A stretch of 64,000 nt of DNA, taken from contig NZ_LIVV01000008.1 in NCBI RefSeq assembly GCF_001905825.1, forward strand, positions 124,001 to 188,000, read 5' to 3'. Source of the stretch: Streptomyces sp. CB02009 (GTDB lineage Bacteria > Actinomycetota > Actinomycetes > Streptomycetales > Streptomycetaceae). Shown in pieces: positions 43,838-52,930 of the stretch; position 1 is the first letter of the stretch, and every line of letters starts with the position of its first letter. The position numbers and the translations under genes are program-made. Under the pieces are notes generated by a model. It worked only from the letters and a program-made list of their open reading frames with translations. It was not told where the DNA came from and made no database searches.

Positions 43838-44776
43838 ATGCGAGCCACCGAACGTTCCGTGGGCGCCGTCCTCGGCTCCGCCGTCGGCGACGCCCTCGGC
43901 GCCCCTTTCGAGTTCAGGCTCCCGGGGGTCTTCCGGGAGCAGTTCCCCGACGGCGTCGGGGAGTTGTGCGGGGGCGGCGGCTGGGATCCCGGCGAGGCCA
44001 CGGACGACACGCAGATGGCCGTCCTCCTCGGTGAGTCGCTCCTCGAACGACGCGGCCTCGACCTGCCGGACATCTTCGACCGCTTCCGCCGATGGGCCGC
44101 GGCCGACCCCAAGGACATCGGTCTCCAGACCGAGCAGGTCCTGCTCGGCGGTGACCCCTGGGACCTGGCCGCCGCGTTGCACTTCCAGATCAACGCGCGG
44201 GCGGCCGGCAACGGTTCGCTGATGCGGGCGTCGACCTCCGCCGTGTACTTCGCGACCCGGGGGCGGGCGGAGACGATGGACGCCGCCCGTCGGATCAGCG
44301 CCTTGACCCATGGCGACGGCGCCGCCGGGGAGGGTGTGGCGATCCTCCACGAGCTGGTCCGTGTGGCCCTCCTCGGCGAGGACCCGCTCGCCGCCCTGCC
44401 CGCGACCCTCGCCGAGGTGGCGCCGCGGCACCGGGCCCGCTGGGCAACCGTCCTGGCACCCGGCTGGCACCCGGACGACGCCACCGAGTTCAACGGCGCG
44501 GTGTGGCCCTGTCTCGCTTCGGCCGTGTGGGCGCTCCGTACGACCGACTCCTTCGAAGGCGCCGTGGCCGCGGCCGTCGACCTCGGTGGGGACACCGACA
44601 CGGTCGCGGCGGTGACCGGGATGCTCGCCGGCGTCGTGCACGGGGCCGGCGCGATCCCCGCCCGCTGGACCGCCGCCCTCCACGTCCCCCTGCCCGGCTT
44701 CGGCGACCGGGTCCTGTCCGCCGACGACCTCCGGGGCCTGGCGACGGCTCTGGCGTCCGGACCGCCGCCCGCCTGA
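43838..44776 (+). CDS. ADP-ribosylglycohydrolase
   Basis: DraG/ARH-type hydrolase (312 aa) that removes ADP-ribose from proteins or other acceptors. The two magnesium-binding signatures are ATDDTQMAVLLGE near residue 55 and LGGDTDTVAAVTGMLAG near 250, with GSAVGDALGAPFEF at the N-terminus. It follows the ABA4-like gene by 4 bp and may be co-transcribed. No ADP-ribosyltransferase or macrodomain gene is nearby. Confidence 0.92.
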   Translation: MRATERSVGAVLGSAVGDALGAPFEFRLPGVFREQFPDGVGELCGGGGWDPGEATDDTQMAVLLGESLLERRGLDLPDIFDRFRRWAAADPKDIGLQTEQVLLGGDPWDLAAALHFQINARAAGNGSLMRASTSAVYFATRGRAETMDAARRISALTHGDGAAGEGVAILHELVRVALLGEDPLAALPATLAEVAPRHRARWATVLAPGWHPDDATEFNGAVWPCLASAVWALRTTDSFEGAVAAAVDLGGDTDTVAAVTGMLAGVVHGAGAIPARWTAALHVPLPGFGDRVLSADDLRGLATALASGPPPA

Positions 44777-44899
44777 CGGAGCTGCTCCGCCCAGCGGACC
44801 GGTGGCGGCCTCATCGGCCTTGCCCACGGCCGCTCGGCCGTCTCGGCGGGCCTAAGCGGCCCTCGGCGGCCTCGATCGTGCTTGCTTGAGGTCCGGGCC

Positions 44900-46435
44900 T
44901 CAGCCCCGGGCCCGTACCGTCGCCAGCACGTCGCGGTCCGGCTGCAATGTGAGGCTCGGGACCGGGAGGATCTCCTCGGCGGTGACGTCCAGGTGGTAGC
45001 GGCGGGCCAGGACCGCGAGGATCAGGACGGCCTCCACGAGGGCGAACCGGGTGCCGAGGCAGACGCGGGGGCCGCCGCCGAAGGGGAACCAGGCGTACTC
45101 GGGTATCTCCTCCGCGGGTTCTCCGTCCCGTTCGATCCAGCGCTCGGGGCGGAAGGCCTCCGCGTCCCCGTACCAGCGGGGGTCGCGGTGGGTGGCCCAC
45201 TGGCTCGACCAGACCCGGGTGCCGGCCGGGACGGCCGCGCCACCGAGTGTGGCGCCCTCCTTCGCGAGGCCGGTGAGCAGCCAGATCGTGGGGTAGAGGC
45301 GGAGGGTCTCCTTGATGACCGCCTGGGTGTAGGTGAGGGAGGCGTAGTCGTCGTAGCCGGGTTCGTGGTCGGCGAGGACCCGGTCGAGTTCCTCGGCGAG
45401 GGCGTCGCGGACCTGCGGGTTGCGGGAGAGCAGGTACCAGGTCCAGACGAGCGTGGAGCTCGTGGTCTCGTGGCCGCCGATGTAGAGGGTGACGGTCTCG
45501 TCGCGTATCTCCTGGTCGGAGAGGGGCGCGCCGGTCTCGTCGCGGGCCGCGAGGAGGCGGCTGAGAAGGTCGGGGCGGTCGGTGTCACCGTCGCGATGAC
45601 GGGAGACGACACGGGAGACCTCCGCGTCGATGACGGCGGTGGCGCGTTTGATGCGGGCGCGTCCTGGGGTCGGCAGCCAGTCGGGCAGCACGGCTCCGAT
45701 GCCGCTGAACTCAGCGCCGATCTCCTTCTGCGCGACGTCCATCGCCTGGCCGATGGCTTCGGCGTCGGCGGCGGTGTCGACGCCGAAGATGGTGCGGACG
45801 GCGACGAGTTGGGTGAGGGCCGCCATCTCCTTCTTGATGTCGATGTGCTGCCCGTCGGCCCATCGGTCGGCGAGGGCGACGGCGCATTCGGACATGGTCG
45901 CCGCGTAGGACCGGACCTGTTTCGGCCGGACGGAGGGCTGCACGAGGGAGCGCTTGCGCCGCCAGTCGGCTCCCTTGGAGACGATGACGCCGTTGCCGAG
46001 GAGGGTGCGGAAGGCGATGCCGAGGTCGGGCTGGTCGAAGGTGCCTTCGACCTCGGTGAGGAGTTCGCCGACGGTGTCGGGGTGGGCGATGAAGAGGGAG
46101 GGTTTGCGGCCGAAGCGCCAGCGGACGATGTCGCCGCGGTCCCGGAGCTGCTCGAAGAAGGCCAGCGGGTTCTTTCCGAAGGCGGGCAGGCTGCCGAGGA
46201 GGGGCACGCCCCGCGGCCCGTCGACGACGACCGGAGTCGCGGCCCGCGCCGCTGCCGGAGCGTCCGCCAGCGCGTCTGATGACGCGTCAGACGGCATCCC
46301 CGAAAGCGCGCCCGTCGGCCCGCCCGGAGACGCTTCCAAGGGCGCGTCCGCCGGTTGTCCCTCGCCCTGTTCTCCGGCGCTCGATCGGCCCTCGCCCTGC
46401 GCCCCCGCGTGCGGATGACCGGCTTGCGTGGTCAT
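44900..46435 (-). CDS. cytochrome P450
   Basis: Haem monooxygenase of 511 aa. The I-helix oxygen-binding motif is YIGGHETTSS, the K-helix ExxR is KETLR, PERW precedes the haem loop FPFGGGPRVCLGTRFAL with the Cys ligand. The first 70 residues are Gly/Ala/Ser/Asp-rich and disordered, with no membrane anchor, an unusual extension for a bacterial P450. No ferredoxin or reductase gene and no biosynthetic cluster surrounds it, so it is an orphan. ATG at 46435 is chosen with GGAGGG 6 nt upstream. Confidence 0.93.
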   Translation of the reverse strand: MTTQAGHPHAGAQGEGRSSAGEQGEGQPADAPLEASPGGPTGALSGMPSDASSDALADAPAAARAATPVVVDGPRGVPLLGSLPAFGKNPLAFFEQLRDRGDIVRWRFGRKPSLFIAHPDTVGELLTEVEGTFDQPDLGIAFRTLLGNGVIVSKGADWRRKRSLVQPSVRPKQVRSYAATMSECAVALADRWADGQHIDIKKEMAALTQLVAVRTIFGVDTAADAEAIGQAMDVAQKEIGAEFSGIGAVLPDWLPTPGRARIKRATAVIDAEVSRVVSRHRDGDTDRPDLLSRLLAARDETGAPLSDQEIRDETVTLYIGGHETTSSTLVWTWYLLSRNPQVRDALAEELDRVLADHEPGYDDYASLTYTQAVIKETLRLYPTIWLLTGLAKEGATLGGAAVPAGTRVWSSQWATHRDPRWYGDAEAFRPERWIERDGEPAEEIPEYAWFPFGGGPRVCLGTRFALVEAVLILAVLARRYHLDVTAEEILPVPSLTLQPDRDVLATVRARG

Positions 46436-46630
46436 GTACATCCCTCCCCAACTGGCCTTCCCTGCTTGCGAGTCCATGCAATCGGAACGGCCTCGCCCGC
46501 GCCACCCCTGTGGACGACGGCCTGTGGACAACGACTGCACCAACGGCCCGGTATGACCATCGGACCACCGAAGAAGGCTCTGAGAAGGCCCTGAGAAGGC
46601 TGGCTTCAAGAGGCTCAGGAAAGGCCGGGT

Positions 46631-46654
46631 GCCCGTGGCGTGATCGCCACGGGC
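46631..46654 (-). terminator. terminator of the helicase gene
   Basis: Perfect 10-bp stem (46631-46640 with 46645-46654) and a 4-nt loop, 32 nt after the helicase stop. Confidence 0.88.
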
Positions 46655-46685
46655 AGCCGGCCTGTGCAGGAGGGGATCGGGGCCG

Positions 46686-49514
46686 TCAGCCCACCGAGCT
46701 GTAGGCGACGACACCCCGCAGCAGCGCGTCCACGGCCTTGCGGGCGTTCTTGGCGACGGTGCTGTTCTCCCTGGGCGCCGCCGCCGCGATCTGCCCGAGG
46801 ACGTCGATGACCTGCTTGCACCAGCGGACGAAGTCGCCGGCCGGCATCTCGGCCTCGCGCAGCACCTCGTCGAGGCTCTTGTCGGAGGCCCACTGGTAGG
46901 CGGCCCAGGCGAATCCGAGGTCGGGTTCGCGCTGGCCGACCCCCTCCGCCTGGTTGATCTTGAATTCCTCTTCGAGGGCGTCGAGCCGGCCCCAGATCCT
47001 GACCATCTCGCCGAGCGCCGCCTTGGCGTTGCCCGCGGGCAGCTTGGGGGCGACGGCGTCGTCGGACTGACGTGCCTCGAACACCAACGCCGAGACGCAG
47101 GCCGCGAGTTCGGCCGGGTTCAGGCCCTCCCAGACTCCGTCGCGGAGGCATTCGCTGGCCAGCAGGTCGAGTTCGCCGTAGAGCCGGGCGAGCCGCTTGC
47201 CGTTCTCCGTGACCTCGTTGCCGCGCAGGTAGTCGAGCTCGGTGAGGAGGGCGACGATCCGGTCGAAGGTGCGCGCGATGGTGTTGGTGCGGCCCTCGAT
47301 GCGCCGCTCCAGCTGCTGGGTGTCGCGCTGGAGGCGGTGGTAGCGCTCGGCCCAGCGGGCGTGGTCCTCGCGCTCGTCGCAGCCGTGGCAGGGATGGGCG
47401 CGGATCTCGGAGCGCAGCCGGGCGATCTCGCGGTCGTCGGCGGCGGCGGAGCGCTGCTTGTGGTGGCGCTCGGGGTTGATGTGTCCGGCCTTGCTCCGCA
47501 GGGCGGAGGCGAGGTCGCGGCGGGACTGCGGGGAGCGCGGGTTGAAGGACTTGGGGATCCGCATCCGCTCCAGGGCCTCGACCGGGACGGGGAAGTCGAT
47601 GGAGGCGAGCCTCTTGACCTGCCGTTCGGCGGTGAGGACGAGGGGGCGGGGCCCGTCGTGGTGCTCGAAGCCGCGGTGGCCGTTGGTGCGGCCGGCCGGG
47701 ATGCCCGGGTCGAGGACGAGGGCGAGTCCGGCGAACTTGCCGGTGGGGACGTGGATGACGTCGCCGGGCTTGAGCTTCTCCAGGGAGCCGGCGGCCTGGG
47801 CGCGGCGCTGGGCGGCGCCCTGGCGGGCCAGTTCGGTCTCGCGGTCCTTGAGGTCGCGGCGGAGCCGCGCGTACTCCTCGAAGTCTCCGAGGTGGCAGGT
47901 CATGCCCTCGCGGTAGCCTTCGAGGCCCTCCTCGTTCTTCTGCACCTGCCGGGAGATGCCGACGACGGAGCGGTCGGCCTGGAACTGGGCGAAGGACGTT
48001 TCGAGGAGCTCGCGGGAGCGGTGCCGGCCGAAGCCTTCGACGAGGTTGACCGCCATGTTGTACGAGGGCTTGAAGCTGGAGCGCAGCGGGTAGGTGCGCG
48101 TGCCGGCGAGGCCGGCGAGGTGGTCCGGGTCGAGGCCGCGCTGCCAGAGGACGACGGCGTGGCCTTCGACGTCGATGCCGCGGCGTCCGGCCCGGCCGGT
48201 GAGCTGGGTGTACTCGCCGGGGGTGATGTCGGCGTGCTGCTCGCCGTTCCACTTGACGAGCTTCTCCAGGATGACGGTGCGCGCGGGCATGTTGATGCCC
48301 AGGGCGAGCGTCTCGGTGGCGAAGACGGCCTTGACGAGGCCCTTCACGAAGAGGTCCTCGACGACCTCCTTGAAGGTCGGGAGCATGCCGGCGTGGTGGG
48401 CGGCGATGCCGCGTTCCAGCGCTTCGAGCCATTCGTAGTAGCCGAGGACGTGGAGGTCCTCGGTGGGGATGGCGGCGGTGCGCTCCTCGACGATCTCGCG
48501 GACGCGGCGGCGTCCCTCGTCGTCGTTGAGCCGGAGTCCGGCGTAGAGGCACTGCTGGACGGCGGCCTCGCAGCCGGCGCGGCTGAAGATGAAGGTGATG
48601 GCGGGCAGGAGCCCTTCGGCGTCGAGGCGCTCGATGACCTCGGGGCGGCCGGGGGTCCAGATGCGGGAGCGCTGGCGGCGCTCGCGCTCGCGGTCGGCCT
48701 CGCGGACCATCTTGCCGCGGCGGCGGTCGCGCGGGTTGTACGTGCGCGTGTTCTCCGTGCGGGCGAGTCGCTGGAGGTCGGGGTTGACCTCGCGGCGGGA
48801 GGCGCCGCGGCCGCCGTGGTCGGTCTCCTCCTCGAAGAGGTCGTACATCCGGCGTCCGGCGAGGACGTGCTGCCAGAGGGGGACGGGGCGGCTCTCGGAG
48901 ACGATGACCTCGGTGTCGCCGCGGACGGTGTCGAGCCAGTCGCCGAACTCCTCGGCGTTGGACACGGTCGCGGAGAGTGAGACGAGGGTGACCGATTCGG
49001 GGAGGTGGATGATCACTTCCTCCCAGACGGCGCCGCGGAAGCGGTCGGAGAGGTAGTGGACCTCGTCCATGACCACGTAGCCGAGGCCGGAGAGGGCCTG
49101 GGACCCCGCGTACAGCATGTTGCGGAGGACTTCGGTGGTCATGACCACGATCGGCGCGTCGCCGTTGACGCTGTTGTCGCCGGTGAGCAGGCCGACCTTG
49201 TCGTTGCCGTAGCGCCGGACGAGGTCGGCGTACTTCTGGTTCGACAGCGCCTTGATCGGCGTCGTGTAGAAGCACTTGCGGCCCTGGTTCAGGGCGAGGT
49301 GGACGGCGAACTCGCCGACGATGGTCTTGCCGGAGCCCGTGGGCGCGGCGACGAGCACGCCCTTGCCCGCTTCGAGGGCCTGGCATGCCTCGATCTGGAA
49401 GGGGTCCAGACCGAACTCGTACATCTCGCGGAAGGGGGCCAGCGCGGTGGCCGCATCGGCGTTGCGGGCACGGGCGGCCGCGTACGCCTCGGCTGGTGTG
49501 AGGTCCTCTGTCAT
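46686..49514 (-). CDS. helY: Ski2/Mtr4-like DExH RNA helicase
   Basis: Superfamily 2 helicase of 942 aa. Walker A VAAPTGSGKTIVGEF, motif Ib TTPIKALSNQKY, motif II MDEVHYL, motif III SLSATVSNAEEFG and motif VI QLTGRAGRRGIDVEGHAV are all present, followed by the long C-terminal region with a DSHCT-like end. HelY-type enzymes of actinobacteria are thought to remodel RNA. Two CxxC-like Cys (HPCHGCDE) sit at about 720. ATG at 49514. Confidence 0.93.
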   Translation of the reverse strand: MTEDLTPAEAYAAARARNADAATALAPFREMYEFGLDPFQIEACQALEAGKGVLVAAPTGSGKTIVGEFAVHLALNQGRKCFYTTPIKALSNQKYADLVRRYGNDKVGLLTGDNSVNGDAPIVVMTTEVLRNMLYAGSQALSGLGYVVMDEVHYLSDRFRGAVWEEVIIHLPESVTLVSLSATVSNAEEFGDWLDTVRGDTEVIVSESRPVPLWQHVLAGRRMYDLFEEETDHGGRGASRREVNPDLQRLARTENTRTYNPRDRRRGKMVREADRERERRQRSRIWTPGRPEVIERLDAEGLLPAITFIFSRAGCEAAVQQCLYAGLRLNDDEGRRRVREIVEERTAAIPTEDLHVLGYYEWLEALERGIAAHHAGMLPTFKEVVEDLFVKGLVKAVFATETLALGINMPARTVILEKLVKWNGEQHADITPGEYTQLTGRAGRRGIDVEGHAVVLWQRGLDPDHLAGLAGTRTYPLRSSFKPSYNMAVNLVEGFGRHRSRELLETSFAQFQADRSVVGISRQVQKNEEGLEGYREGMTCHLGDFEEYARLRRDLKDRETELARQGAAQRRAQAAGSLEKLKPGDVIHVPTGKFAGLALVLDPGIPAGRTNGHRGFEHHDGPRPLVLTAERQVKRLASIDFPVPVEALERMRIPKSFNPRSPQSRRDLASALRSKAGHINPERHHKQRSAAADDREIARLRSEIRAHPCHGCDEREDHARWAERYHRLQRDTQQLERRIEGRTNTIARTFDRIVALLTELDYLRGNEVTENGKRLARLYGELDLLASECLRDGVWEGLNPAELAACVSALVFEARQSDDAVAPKLPAGNAKAALGEMVRIWGRLDALEEEFKINQAEGVGQREPDLGFAWAAYQWASDKSLDEVLREAEMPAGDFVRWCKQVIDVLGQIAAAAPRENSTVAKNARKAVDALLRGVVAYSSVG

Positions 49515-49558
49515 CTTGTTCTCGAGCCTACCCGCCGCCTGTGACAGTGACGCGATCT

Positions 49559-50599
49559 TTATCGAGGGGATGTGGAGGGGTCCGCTCCGGGGTCTTCGCG
49601 GGGTGCCGGGGCGAGGACGCGGAGGGCGCCGGGGACGCAGCTCACGGTGAGGGGGAGGCTGCCGAGGGGCTCGCCGTCGGCGTATCCGGTGGTGTCGGGG
49701 GCTTCGAGGGTGAGGGAGCGGACCCGGTACGTGGTGACCTTCGGGTGGCTGAGATGGGTGCCCTTGTAGACACGGGGGAAGACCTTGATCAGGGTCCTGC
49801 GGTCGCAGTCGCCGACGACGGTGACGTCGAGGAGTCCGTCGTCGAGGCGGGCGTCGGCGCAGATCCGCATGCCGCCGCCGTACGAGCTGCCGTTGCCGAC
49901 GGCGACGAGGGTGGCGTCGGTCTCGACGACCCGCCCGTCGTCGAGGGTGAGGCGGTACGGGACGGGGCGGAAGCCGGCGAGCTCGGCGAGGATCGCGAGG
50001 TCGTAGGTGAAGCGTCCGGCGCGGAGGCGCATGCGGTTGCCCCGGTCGTTGACGCGGGAGTCGAACCCGGAGGCGAGGACGGTGCCGTACCAGCGGCCGG
50101 TCCCGGATCCCCCGGCGGTGTCTCCGGCGCCGGCGATGTCCCTGCCCCGGGCCACGTCTCCGCCCCCGCCCGTGTCCCCGGCTCCGGCCGTGTCCCCGCC
50201 GGTGCCGATCCGTCCCAGGTCGACGGCCCGGGCGCCCGTCGTCCCGAGGATCCGCGCCGTGACGCGCGCGGCGGCGGCCGGGTCGCCGAGGGGCAGGCCG
50301 AGAGCGCGGGCGAAGTCGTTGCCGGTGCCGGCGGGGATGATCCCGAGCGGGGTACGGGTCCCGGCGACCGCCCGGAGCGCGAGGGCGACCATTCCGTCGC
50401 CGCCGACGACGACCAGGGCGCCGGTGCCCGCCGCGACCGCCTCGCGGGCGCGCCGCAGGGCGTCGTCGGCGGTGTGCCCGAGGACGGTGCGGACGGAGAA
50501 GCCCGCGTCCCGAAGGGCGCGGGCGGCGGGCTGGGCGGCATGGGAGCCGCGGCCGCGGCCCGCGGTGGGGTTCACGAAGAGGGTGAGCTCGCTGGTCAT
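49559..50599 (-). CDS. diacylglycerol-kinase-family lipid kinase
   Basis: ATP-dependent lipid kinase (346 aa) of the DagK/YegS type. The ATP-site motifs FVNPTAGRGRG at residue 8, VVVGGDGMV at 64 and IIPAGTGNDFARALGLP at 87 are intact, and the C-terminal beta domain (ADARLDDGLLDVTVV) is complete. Residues 135-164 are five hexapeptide repeats of the GDTAGx type inserted between the two domains. ATG at 50599 directly abuts a strong hairpin whose 3' arm contains the only ribosome binding site (GGGGGGA). Confidence 0.9.
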   Translation of the reverse strand: MTSELTLFVNPTAGRGRGSHAAQPAARALRDAGFSVRTVLGHTADDALRRAREAVAAGTGALVVVGGDGMVALALRAVAGTRTPLGIIPAGTGNDFARALGLPLGDPAAAARVTARILGTTGARAVDLGRIGTGGDTAGAGDTGGGGDVARGRDIAGAGDTAGGSGTGRWYGTVLASGFDSRVNDRGNRMRLRAGRFTYDLAILAELAGFRPVPYRLTLDDGRVVETDATLVAVGNGSSYGGGMRICADARLDDGLLDVTVVGDCDRRTLIKVFPRVYKGTHLSHPKVTTYRVRSLTLEAPDTTGYADGEPLGSLPLTVSCVPGALRVLAPAPREDPGADPSTSPR

Positions 50600-50600
50600 G

Positions 50601-50631
50601 GGGTCCCCCCGGACGAAGTCTGGGGGGACCC
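50601..50631 (-). terminator. hairpin between tatC and the lipid kinase
   Basis: Perfect 10-bp stem GGGTCCCCCC/GGGGGGACCC (50601-50610 with 50622-50631), 11-nt loop, 8 nt after the tatC stop and one base before the lipid-kinase ATG. Either terminates tatAC transcription or hides the kinase ribosome binding site. Confidence 0.75.
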
Positions 50632-50638
50632 TACAAGC

Positions 50639-51586
50639 TCAGGTGATGTCGTCGTAACCGTTGGCGCGCTGCACGGCCGAACCGCCGTGTTCGCCGGTGG
50701 CCTGCTCGGGCAGGGCGCGGGGAGCGCCGACCGGCTCGATGGCGCCGACGGCCTGCGGCGTCAGGTCCAGCACCGAGGCCTCGTCGTCGTCGAGCTCGGC
50801 GTCGGGGTTGTTGCGCCTGCGCCGCCGGTCGTTGAGGAGGGAGAAGCCGACGGCACCGAAGTACAGGACGGTGACGGGTCCCGCGAGGGCGATCATGCCG
50901 ACGGGGTCGGTGGTCGGGGTGATGACGGCGCCGAAGATGAAGACGCCCATGATCACGCCGCGCCACCAGCCGGCCATCCGGCGGCCCGTGAGGACGCCGG
51001 TGAGGTTGAGCATCACCAGGATCAGCGGCAGCTCGAAGGCCAGGCCGAAGACGAGCACCATGCGCAGGGTGAAGTCGAGGACGTCAGCGAGCGAGAGGAG
51101 GTTCTGGGCCCCGTCGGGCGTGAGGCTGATGAGGACCTTCACGCTGATGGGGAGGATCTTGTACGCGAGGTAGGCACCGGCCGCGAAGAGCGGGACGGCC
51201 GCGCCGACGAAGGCGTACGTGTACTTCTTCTCGCTCTTGTGCAGCCCGGGCGCGATGAAGGCCCACAGCTGGTAGAGCCACACGGGGCTCGCGACGACCA
51301 GGCCCACGGTCAGGGAGATCTGGATCGTCGTGCTGAAGGGAGCCGTCAGCGTGGCGAAGGTGACCTCGGCGCAGTTGCCGCCGCTGCTCTTGACGCCCGG
51401 TGGGCACTTGGGCACCGACTTCTGCAGGAAAACCAGCAGCTCCTCGCTGTACACGAGGGCGACGATCGTCACCGCGACGATGGCGAGGAGGCCCTTCGCC
51501 ATGCGGTTGCGGAGTTCACGCAGGTGCTCCACGAGGGGCATACGGCCCTCGGGATCTTTGTCCTGCTTGCGGGCAGACTTGGGCAA
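50639..51586 (-). CDS. tatC: Sec-independent protein translocase TatC
   Basis: Core receptor of the twin-arginine translocase in the cytoplasmic membrane (315 aa). MPLVEHLRELRNRM at the N-terminus, six helices, conserved ASPVWLYQLWAFIAPGLHKSEKK loop and the FELPLILVML region are diagnostic. A charged C-terminal extension of about 60 aa is typical of Streptomyces. The start is TTG at 51586 with GAGG upstream; an internal ATG 15 codons later is possible. Follows tatA with a hairpin in between. Confidence 0.97.
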   Translation of the reverse strand: MPKSARKQDKDPEGRMPLVEHLRELRNRMAKGLLAIVAVTIVALVYSEELLVFLQKSVPKCPPGVKSSGGNCAEVTFATLTAPFSTTIQISLTVGLVVASPVWLYQLWAFIAPGLHKSEKKYTYAFVGAAVPLFAAGAYLAYKILPISVKVLISLTPDGAQNLLSLADVLDFTLRMVLVFGLAFELPLILVMLNLTGVLTGRRMAGWWRGVIMGVFIFGAVITPTTDPVGMIALAGPVTVLYFGAVGFSLLNDRRRRRNNPDAELDDDEASVLDLTPQAVGAIEPVGAPRALPEQATGEHGGSAVQRANGYDDIT

Positions 51587-51610
51587 CCCACGTCCTCATC
51601 TCATGCGGCA

Positions 51611-51633
51611 GGCCGCCGCACGGTGCGGCGGCC
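51611..51633 (-). terminator. hairpin between tatA and tatC
   Basis: 10-bp stem (51611-51620 with 51624-51633), 3-nt loop, 14 nt past the tatA stop. Could reduce tatC expression relative to tatA. Confidence 0.6.
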
Positions 51634-51646
51634 GCGGCGGACCGGG

Positions 51647-51943
51647 TCAGCGCTTGGTGGTGTCCGAGGGCTCGGTCACGGGACGTGCGCTGGTCACGTC
51701 ACCGGGAGCGGCCTGGATGGTGCGCGGTGCGGGCTCCTGGGCGGCGGCGGTGCCGGTGCCGGGGTGCGGCGGGTCGGCGGGGGCGCTCTGCTGGTCGTCC
51801 GACTTCATCGCCTTGGCCTCGCTCTTGAGGATGCGGGCCGACTTGCCGAGCGAGCGGGCCATGTCCGGGAGCTTCTTGGCGCCGAACAGCAGGATGATGA
51901 CGACGAGGATGAGAATGATCTCGGTGGGGCCGAGCCTACCCAT
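51647..51943 (-). CDS. tatA: Sec-independent protein translocase TatA
   Basis: Pore-forming component of the Tat system (98 aa): one N-terminal helix MGRLGPTEIILILVVIILLFG, hinge, amphipathic helix KKLPDMARSLGKSARILKSE, then a disordered Ser/Pro tail. ATG at 51943. The 186 bp upstream (51944-52129) hold its promoter; TACGAT is a possible -10 box but no convincing -35 is seen. Confidence 0.96.
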   Translation of the reverse strand: MGRLGPTEIILILVVIILLFGAKKLPDMARSLGKSARILKSEAKAMKSDDQQSAPADPPHPGTGTAAAQEPAPRTIQAAPGDVTSARPVTEPSDTTKR

Positions 51944-52129
51944 AGCTGTTTACCTTCTTCACCGAGGCGACATGGAGTGCAGTGCCCGGCGGGTCGGACA
52001 GGTGTCCGGCCACCGCGCTGTCTGCGATCGTAACCCGCAGGAGTAAACGCAGGGCAATGCCCTTGCATACTCCCGATTGCGTCCCGCGCGCCCGGTTCAG
52101 GGCCGCTTCACGCAGGGTACGGCACGGGA

Positions 52130-52327
52130 TCAGCGCAGCGACTCGCCCGTGCGGGCCAGACCGACGGCCGCCGTTTCGAGGTCGTCGGCGGCCTGGCTGA
52201 TCCGCTCTGTGGTGTGGGCCACTTGACGGCCGAGGCGCTGGACCTCGACGAAGACCCTGATGGCGAGGACGCCGAGGACGGCGATGCCGAGGAAGCCGAG
52301 GGCGATGGCGAGCATGGGCCAGAACAT
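52130..52327 (-). CDS. small membrane protein with coiled-coil tail
   Basis: 65-aa protein: one N-terminal helix (MFWPMLAIALGFLGIAVLGVLAIRVFVEV) followed by a heptad-like amphipathic region (VAHTTERISQAADDLETAAVGL). It is similar in layout to DUF948-type proteins. Conserved in Streptomyces at this place as far as I recall. Function unknown. Confidence 0.7.
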   Translation of the reverse strand: MFWPMLAIALGFLGIAVLGVLAIRVFVEVQRLGRQVAHTTERISQAADDLETAAVGLARTGESLR

Positions 52328-52419
52328 GTGCTGAGCCTAGACGTTGGGCGCGGCGGACCCGGGGCCGGGCCGCGGCCCGGTCCTCTGTGCTCGGTCCTCT
52401 GCGCTCGGTTCACGCTGCT

Positions 52420-52484
<65 letters not shown>

Positions 52485-52486
<2 letters not shown>

Positions 52487-52748
52487 AGACAGTCGTGTGG
52501 AGCCGCAGGGTCCGGACGCCGCCGCCGGTGAGGAGTTCGACGATGCGCTCGCCTGCGGGCTTGCGGACGGAGCTGCCGCACTCGGGGCAGGTGAAGGAGT
52601 AGAAGGTGGTACGGCGGCTGGCCCCGATGGCGAGGCGCAGGGAGCTCGCGGAGAGCTCGCAGCGGGAGCGGCAGTCGGGGCAGGCGGCCTTGAAGAGGAC
52701 CGGGGCGATCGTCGCCGTAAGATCGTGGATCACGGACATTTCCCTCAT
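52485..52748 (-). CDS. small zinc-ribbon protein
   Basis: 87-aa protein with two Cys pairs, C23-x2-C26 (AACPDCRSRC) and C54-x2-C57 (FTCPECGSS), forming a zinc ribbon. Otherwise unrecognised; a nucleic-acid or protein-binding role is likely. ATG at 52748 has GGGAG seven bases upstream; another ATG three codons in is possible. Its stop sits at the edge of the heptamer repeat array. Confidence 0.8.
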
Positions 52749-52930
52749 CTCTCTGCTCCCGCACCTCGCGCGGCGCGCGTCGCGCAGCGCGCACGTCCGC
52801 AGGCGCGGCTTCTCCGTCCTTGCCCGCTCCGGCGTGTCGGGCCGGTGACCGCACCGGTCACCGCACCCGTCGCACCGCCGGCCCGCGGCCGGTCACCCCG
52901 TCTGTCACAGCGTCCCCCGGGCGGGGAACG

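Noticed and set aside
43838..44776. Toxin-antitoxin or defence role for the ADP-ribosylglycohydrolase
   Set aside because: No ADP-ribosyltransferase toxin, macrodomain or other defence gene is adjacent.
44900..46435. Biosynthetic gene cluster around the P450
   Set aside because: No PKS, NRPS, terpene or tailoring genes flank it; neighbours are housekeeping.
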